This document shows, piece after piece, positions 1 through 6,900 of a stretch of DNA of 8,084 bases; position 1 is the stretch's first letter, and each line of letters begins with the position of its first letter. Origin of the DNA: Candidatus Omnitrophota bacterium (GTDB taxonomy: Bacteria; Omnitrophota; Gorgyraeia; Gygaellales; Profunditerraquicolaceae); contig JAQUQA010000052.1 in the NCBI GenBank assembly GCA_028716305.1, forward strand, positions 1 through 8,084. The letters are read 5' to 3'. The position numbers and the translations under genes were made by a program. A model generated the notes under the pieces. That model worked only from the letters and a program-made list of their open reading frames with translations. It was not told the origin of the DNA and ran no database searches.

Positions 1-983
1 TTCTGCATTGCCCGGACAAAAACTTCCTGGCGCTGCTGGGTGTCCTGAGCGTAAATTAATCCTTCCATCAGGCGAAATTCCAATCCGGACAATATATGCA
101 AATATGCATACAGCCTGGCCTTTAACGGGGTATTGACCAGATTTCTGTGCTGGTCCCTTAAGAGGCGGCGGAAAGCCGGTAACGTCTTTTCCCAGAGATC
201 ATGGAACCTGTAAACATCCTGCACCTGCGGATCTTTAAACCGGTAAGGATAGCTGAGTGTATCCAGGTCAAAATCATTCGCTTGCAACAACCCGGCCTCC
301 TGTGACTGCCGGTAAATCTCCGTCAAGGGATGTATCCTCATCGGTATATATATGCAATAACAGGTATCATAAAGCTGCATTTCCCTGACAAAATCAATAT
401 TTTCACGGAGCTGCGCCATATTGATAAGCGGATCAAAAAAGATCAACTCCGCCTCCACCCGGATGCCGCTCTGCCTTACCCGCCGGATCGATTCGCGGAT
501 CGTCTCCTCATCCAGGTACTTACGATAACGCGCCAGCTGTGTATTACTTCCTGATTCAATACCCATAAGTATTTTCTCCACCCCTGCCGCGGCGAGCTTA
601 CCCAAAACCTGCTGGCGGCGCTCCCCTTTCCAGGAAAGTTCTCCTCCGGTGTCACAGAAAGAATCGGCCCTGGTGGCAAAGACCACCACGCGTATCCGAT
701 CCTCACCGGTCAAACCCAGGTCTTCATTGATCTTGAGGATGCCGTCGGCAAATGCCTCCAGCCTGTCCATACTGGCGACGAACTCAACGGGATTCAGGGC
801 ATATCCGGCAAACTGCGTATCGATGATCCTAAAGATCCTTCTGCCGCTTTCCGCGAAAGTACGGATACGCGCCAACAGCCGCTGTATATCAAACCCCCGC
901 CATCCCTGTCCACACATATTTTTCACCGTGCAGAACACACACTGCCCACTGACGCAGCCGCGTGAGGTTTCCAGAGCAACTTC
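1..983 (-). other. Domain: radical SAM domain, runs out of the window (residues 2368-2694)
   Basis: ALETSRGCVSGQCVFC (2370-2385) gives cysteines 2377, 2382 and 2385, a C-x4-C-x2-C cluster motif (codons between 930 and 956) preceded by the usual SRG. Some B12-linked radical SAM families have this one-residue-longer spacing instead of C-x3-C-x2-C. Downstream are FRIIDTQFAGYALNP (the i-x-D-x-x-f strand), VVVFATRADSF (the tRaD strand), LAAAGVEKILMGIESGSNTQ (2497-2516), the diagnostic aG-x-x-x-v-x-x-GiESGs motif that contacts SAM, and RQSGIRVEAELIFFDPL, matching the Gi-x-v-x-x-x-x-i-x-G-x-P strand. A 4Fe-4S cluster and SAM should generate a 5'-deoxyadenosyl radical. With the adjacent B12 domain this is a class-B-like enzyme, but the substrate cannot be read from the sequence. 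The C-terminal end lies beyond position 1. All core motifs look intact, so it is probably active. Confidence 0.88.
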
Positions 984-3900
984 AATGGTCTCCGGACTGC
1001 GACCCTCATATACATAATATTCAATGGCCTTTTCCGGCCCGGGCACGGTCAACTCGGCGGTAGTCATCCAGCAGGAATGGGTTGTAATCATGCGGTCCCC
1101 TATCTTAAAGGCCAAATTAGGCACCTGGCGGTAAAGGCTCAAGTCGCTCACGAAATCGTCCGGGTGCTTAAAAGCAACATCCACGATCTGCGCCATCGCC
1201 TTCTCCCCTTCACCCTTAACCATCAGCGTATCAGAGAACTCCGGTTCATTAAGCAGCCGTTCGTAGGCAAAGGTTGCCAGGGGTCCTCCGAAGACAAAAA
1301 GCGGAGCGATTTTTTCCTGAATGATATTTACCGGCAAGAGGCCGAGGTTTACCGAAAGAAGCGGGGTGGGGGCCGCGGCTTTCAGGGCACGCACCACCTG
1401 CTTGGCTACTTCGATCGAACCGGGCTTGAGGGTCATACCGATAATATGCGGCTGGTAAATCAAGGTTTCATCGCACACCCTCTGAATGGCCTCGGCCAGC
1501 AGATTGGCGTTATCAACCGTCCCCGCCCCTACGGCGGTATCGGCCCGGCGCAGTTCCGTCAGGTAGCGGTCCATATCCACGACAGTAACCAAAGCATCGG
1601 TTTTTTCCCGTAGATGGCCGGCAAGGGTGGTAACCGCCAAAGGATTCTGTCTCTCATCGGCATATTCCGGAGAACAAAGATTGATCAGCACCACTCTTGG
1701 TTCAACCGAAGGTATCAGGCTTATCTCCGCCGGCATCTCTGCGCCAGCCGGTGAATGTATGGAATTTGCCGACCATTTCACTCTCAGGGAAACCGCCTGC
1801 GGCAAGACACTCTCCGCCAACCCGTGCTTCAGAATAGCCATGGCCTCCTGGTACTGTCCGGCGAATGCCCCGGAGGGGTGCAGTTCAGAATAGGCATACA
1901 TCCTCAAACACTCGAAATTCAATGCGCTCACCAGCGATGGATCGGTTGGACCGATGATGATCGTCTTGATGAAATCCTGTTCATCGATCTCCTCTTCCAG
2001 GATTTTGAGCAACTCGATCTCCGGTAATCCCCTGTGCGCCAGAAAATCTTCGATTAACGCCGACTTTTTTTCCTTGCTGACATTGGGGTCTTTCAGCCAC
2101 TTATCAATCCTGCCCCCCAACTTCCAATCGCTAAAGGCGGCAACGAGCCTGGGCGAATGCTTTAAAAGCAGGGCGGCCGCCAAAGCCGGAGAAAGGCCGC
2201 AGTCACGCAGGATCTGCTGCCTGGTAACATGAGGCCTGCGGCGCAGCCTGATCAACTGGAAGTTACCCATCAGATACAACACATTATAAAGAAAGGTGGC
2301 AAAAACGTTTGATCTGCTGAATACCGGATGTTCGCTGATCCTTACAAGCAGCTGCCGGAAACGATACGGGTCGCGGCATTCCATTAATGCCTCTGCCTCA
2401 CTCCTGAGTTCCTCCGACTCTTGCGTGATCTCGGATAAGGCGCCGACTACTTCCATTGATTCAGTAGCATCCATTTCTCCGGTAGCGGTAGTCGGAACAA
2501 TCAGGCGCTTCAAGATTTCCTTGGGGCCTGCGCGTAATACCATATCACCGATACGCTTGTCGCTGAACCAGCGCAAGAGCACAGATTGCAGGCTGATCGG
2601 AGTGGTAAAATAAAACTCCGCGTCAAAATAGCGGTCGATTAATGGGATGATCTGGCGGTCTTTGATTTTCGGATTGCGCCCTCCGCGCAAGCCGCCCTTG
2701 AGCCCGATAAGGGAAAGCCTTCCTCCGGGATTCTGTTTTCTATCTTCCTCCAGCTCTTCGGCGAGGCGCCTGCGAAAGGCCATCCGGGTCTGCCTCTGGG
2801 TGAGCGCCCGCTGTACCATAATCAGAAGTTCGTTTTCCAGTTCGACGTCAAACAGGAAGGTGGCGTTAATGTACCGGAAGAGGCCGGGAAACTCATGCTG
2901 CAGCCGTAAGGCGAGTATGGAACAGCTATCCTGGAAGAGGAAAAGATTTGACCGCGCGTCCGGTGAAAAATCTTCGTAGGAAATAAAAACCGGCCTGACC
3001 GCGCTTAATTCCGAAAGGATCGCGTGCATCGCTGCCTGGATATGCACGCGGGCCGGAATATACTCCAGGATACTGCGTTCGACCGCAACAGGCACGGTAT
3101 ACCCTGCCAGTAAGCCAGAGGCATCATAACCGTCGATGAGGAACCGCTGATTTGCCTGGTCATAAGTAATCTGCGTATCCTCCGCCAATTCAACCAGTGC
3201 CTTGTAATTCAATGGGCCGGGATGCTGTTGCAGATATTTCGCCACATAAAGCCGTTCAACCGCCGCCAGGTCAAAGAATACGCCGCCGAAATGAGCAACC
3301 ATCCTGTCGCGCACCCTCTCAAAACGTCCGGCTATCTGCGGACTCTCCGCTTCGAAAATAATATTAATCACTGCCGGCTCAAAGATCGCCTCTCTCATTT
3401 GAGGGGAATTCGCCCCGAGCATCGAACTCACGCCAACCGCGGAAGACTGGGCGGTTGCTTCTTCTTTGCTAAGTCCGGAACTTTGTACCTGGTCATTGCC
3501 TTTCCCGGCCGCGAACAACCCTCTTTCATGCAATATCGCGAACGCCGAAATAATAAGTTCGTTTTCTATGGCCATATATTCCCAGGGCCGGGCGGCTTTA
3601 TTGGCGCGCAAAGGAACGAATACCGCGGAAGAATGATTATCCAGGTTAAAAGGCTTTGCTTCCTGCGCGGGATTGGTTTTTCCCGGGACCTCGGCCATTT
3701 CAATGGCATATAAATATTTAAGGTGCCCTCGGACCTCTAAAGAATCCTCCAGGGCATTCAGGCGCAGAATTATGCCGGAAAGTAACTGTTTTGCCTCAAT
3801 CTCATTTAAGCCCCGGACGGAAAGCTGCTGCTGCCTGTAGATCAGCGGAGAAGAATGCCGCTCCAGTATAGAAGTTCCCCCTTCCATTCTCCTGCGCCTG

Positions 3901-6900
3901 ACCATCACAATCTGCACTCCCAGGATATCACTCAACCGCGTTAAGAGGAACTGAGCGGCATGCCTGATATGCGTAAGCCCCAAATTCTGGTCCTGGCGGT
4001 GGCAGGGATGGGTATGCACGTATCTGACGCATTCAATACCGGCAGGTGAAACAACAATCTCCAGCATGCCGGTCTGAACTGGCATGAGATTCGGGTCAGA
4101 CCCGACGCTGCGGTTAAATCTGGAAGTGAATTCGATGACCTGCGCGGTAAAGGCATCTTCTTTCTCCTCGAGCCATCCGCGGTGGATCGCCCCGCTGATT
4201 GCGGGACAGCGTTGTTCATTAACGAGATCGTTCAACTCAAAAAAGGCCAAAGAAGAAGCGCGCCCGGATTTAAAGAAAGATGAGGTTTGCAAAGCGTTAA
4301 AAGCGGGGTTGGCGTAAAGGAACTGCCACATCGCCTGATTATCGGCATAAACATTAATATCCTGATATGACCATTTATCCGGTGATTCTTCGCTTAAACT
4401 CAAACGTCTGTTTTCCATATTGGGAGCGCGCGGCCAAATCTTCATATCCCAGACTGTCTGCTGGCGCACTAATACGGCTTTATAGACCGCCGTTCCCTGG
4501 GCAGTGGTCACCTGATATGCGTCTCCATCGGTCTTGAGGATACTTAAATTCTTGAGCGCCGCGTGCCCGCTGGGGGCATTGACGATTTTTCCGTTATAAG
4601 TCTCCACCCGGCAAAGCAGATGCTCCTTAGCCATGATATCGAATACGGCCAAAACATCCTTCGGCCCAACGCTTAAAGGAACATTGATCCGCACGCGCTC
4701 TCTTCTGCCCTCTTTCTGGATAAAGACATCCATTAATAGGTATGTTTCCAGGTATTCCGAACCTGCCTCTAAATCCTCTACCTCACCCAAAGGATAAAGG
4801 AAGGTCCCATCATGGATATGCACATTTTTAGCATGCAGCGGCCCGAAGATGGCAACGCTGTTTCCGATTACCCCGCTTTCAATTTTCACCGGCCCGAAGA
4901 TTAGCACATCTTCTCCTACTACCACTGCGTCACCTAAGACCACATCACCGACAAATAAATGCCCTTTCTGCGTTGGTTCAGGCAGCCCCAGTAAAGCGCG
5001 TAAGGCCCGGGCTTTTTCTACGCGCGCCGGGTCTTCGCTTCTTACTAATAGTTCCATCAGGGTCTCAAAGAATACCTGGTTGGTCCCGGTATCAATAAAG
5101 ATCGCCTCTGCGCCGGTATCGACAAATTTATATCCGAAAAGCTTGAACAGTTGGTGAGACACATCCCAGATCTTCTCGGCATCCTCTTTGGCCCAGCCTT
5201 TCTTTTCTCTTCTTTGCACGTACTTCTCGCGGCTCAAGGTGGTAACAGACTCCAGTAAATCTCCGGATGTATCCAGCCCATATTTTAAATGCAGCATCCT
5301 TCCTTCATCATCTGTCAGGCCAAGGTAAAGCTGCCGGATCAATTGGATTGCTTCCAGGGAAATATAATAATCCGCCCAGTTGGTCGGAATGTAGGCATCC
5401 TGGCCGTAAAGCCTGATCCTTTCTTCCAGCGGGGCCTTCTCCACCATCTTTTCGATCATCGAAGTATGCCGATTGGCCTGGGCAGTGCCTAATCCGTCCA
5501 GTTCGGCGTCGGTAACATGGCGCACGGCCCCCAACATCCCGATATAACAATTACCCAGATCGATATCGCGGGCAATCGCCTTTACCCCGTCATTAGTCGT
5601 AATCACCATCCCGCCTTTTTCCTGGACCTCGGGGTAATAATGCATGATCTGCTTAAAAATCTGGAAAAGAAACATCGAACCGTTTAATCCGGGCTGTTTT
5701 CCTTTATCCAAAAATCCATCAATGGTCAAAGGATAATTGCGTGAGCCTGTGCCGGCGCTCAAGACCACGGCAATGCTGTGCTTTCCGGTAAACTGCTCTT
5801 GATGCTCGATCAAAAGGTTGGCAATTGCCGACCAGTTGCCTTTAATCTTTCCTTTAGGCTGGGAAACAATCAGGACTTCGGCGCCCTGCGGGATATATCT
5901 ACCTCTGGCCATCGCAATGACTTTCTCTGTCTCCGGGAAGCTCGCCTCATCCACCACCACTACCAGCAGGTCATAATACCTGCCGCTTAAAGGCTGATCC
6001 GGATTTTCCAGGGCCTCCTGCAACAGGACCTCTTGCTTATTAATACCGTGCCACGGCCCCCTGCCATACCTGCCGACTAAGCTGTTTTGGGCGGCGATCC
6101 AGTTTTCTACTCCGGATACCACCTCTGCTACTCCGAGAGTGCGTAAGATCTGGGGCTGGACATATTCCAAGATCCCCTGGATCAGGTCAGGATGGTTGCT
6201 GAAACCGGAGACATTGGCCAACACCGCAAGTTGGGGGGCAGGGAGAAAATCCTCTAATGCCGCGAGCAAGACCTGGGCATGCGCTGTGGATAGCGAAGCA
6301 ATCAGCAGGCGGTTAAAGGCCCAGGCATCATGCTGGGCCAAGGCAGATACGGCCTGTGCCTGCCTGATAATTGTGGCCTCTGGTTCAACACTGGCAGCGT
6401 AATCCTCGGCAAACCTTGCCAAGGTGTTATATATACTGGCCAGATCTTCATACGCGCGTTCTTCTTCTGAAAGCGCCTGGCTCCTGACCAAATGATGCGC
6501 CAGGCGGGTTAACTCTTCTTCAAGCTGTAATCCCAAGAGATATTCGGAATCAAAACAGGCCTGATCGATCACGATCCTGCCGCGGTTAAGGTCAGTCCAG
6601 GAGAACCTGTCTCTATCTGCCATGACCGCAAGCTGGATCTGCGGGGCCACCCGGCTGTTTAAAACCGGATAATTTTCCTGCAGCGCCGCGTAACTGCGCA
6701 CATATGTCCGGCTCAACATTTGCCCCTGTGCTTCGTTTATGGCAACACCCGTCTCCGGGGCGGCGATTTTTTCCTGAATAAACTGCCTGACCGGCTCAGG
6801 ATAATCTCCTTGCGGATAGATCCTGTTAATCAGGCGCATGGCCTGCTGTTTTTTAACGGCCAGGATAGAGTTACGGTATTGGCTTTCCTGGATGATCAAA

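Noticed and set aside
1077..1613. Plus-strand open frame of 178 codons, with a similar one at 3222-3713
   Set aside because: Both share triplet boundaries with the minus-strand giant frame. Their translations are rich in Arg, His and Gly with no recognisable domain, and they lie antisense to well-supported protein (the B12-binding domain in the first case). They are antisense shadows.
5308..5550. Shorter minus-strand frames in other phases (also 476-706, 3005-3193 and 3941-4219)
   Set aside because: They overlap conserved motifs of the main frame in a different phase, have no domain likeness, and lack upstream ribosome binding sites.
5939..5978. Walker-B-like run YYDLLVVVVDEAS
   Set aside because: It looks like an ATPase Walker B, but there is no Walker A at suitable distance. 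The strand fits better as the opening of the nucleotidyltransferase domain, where a similar hydrophobic strand and acidic turn occur.
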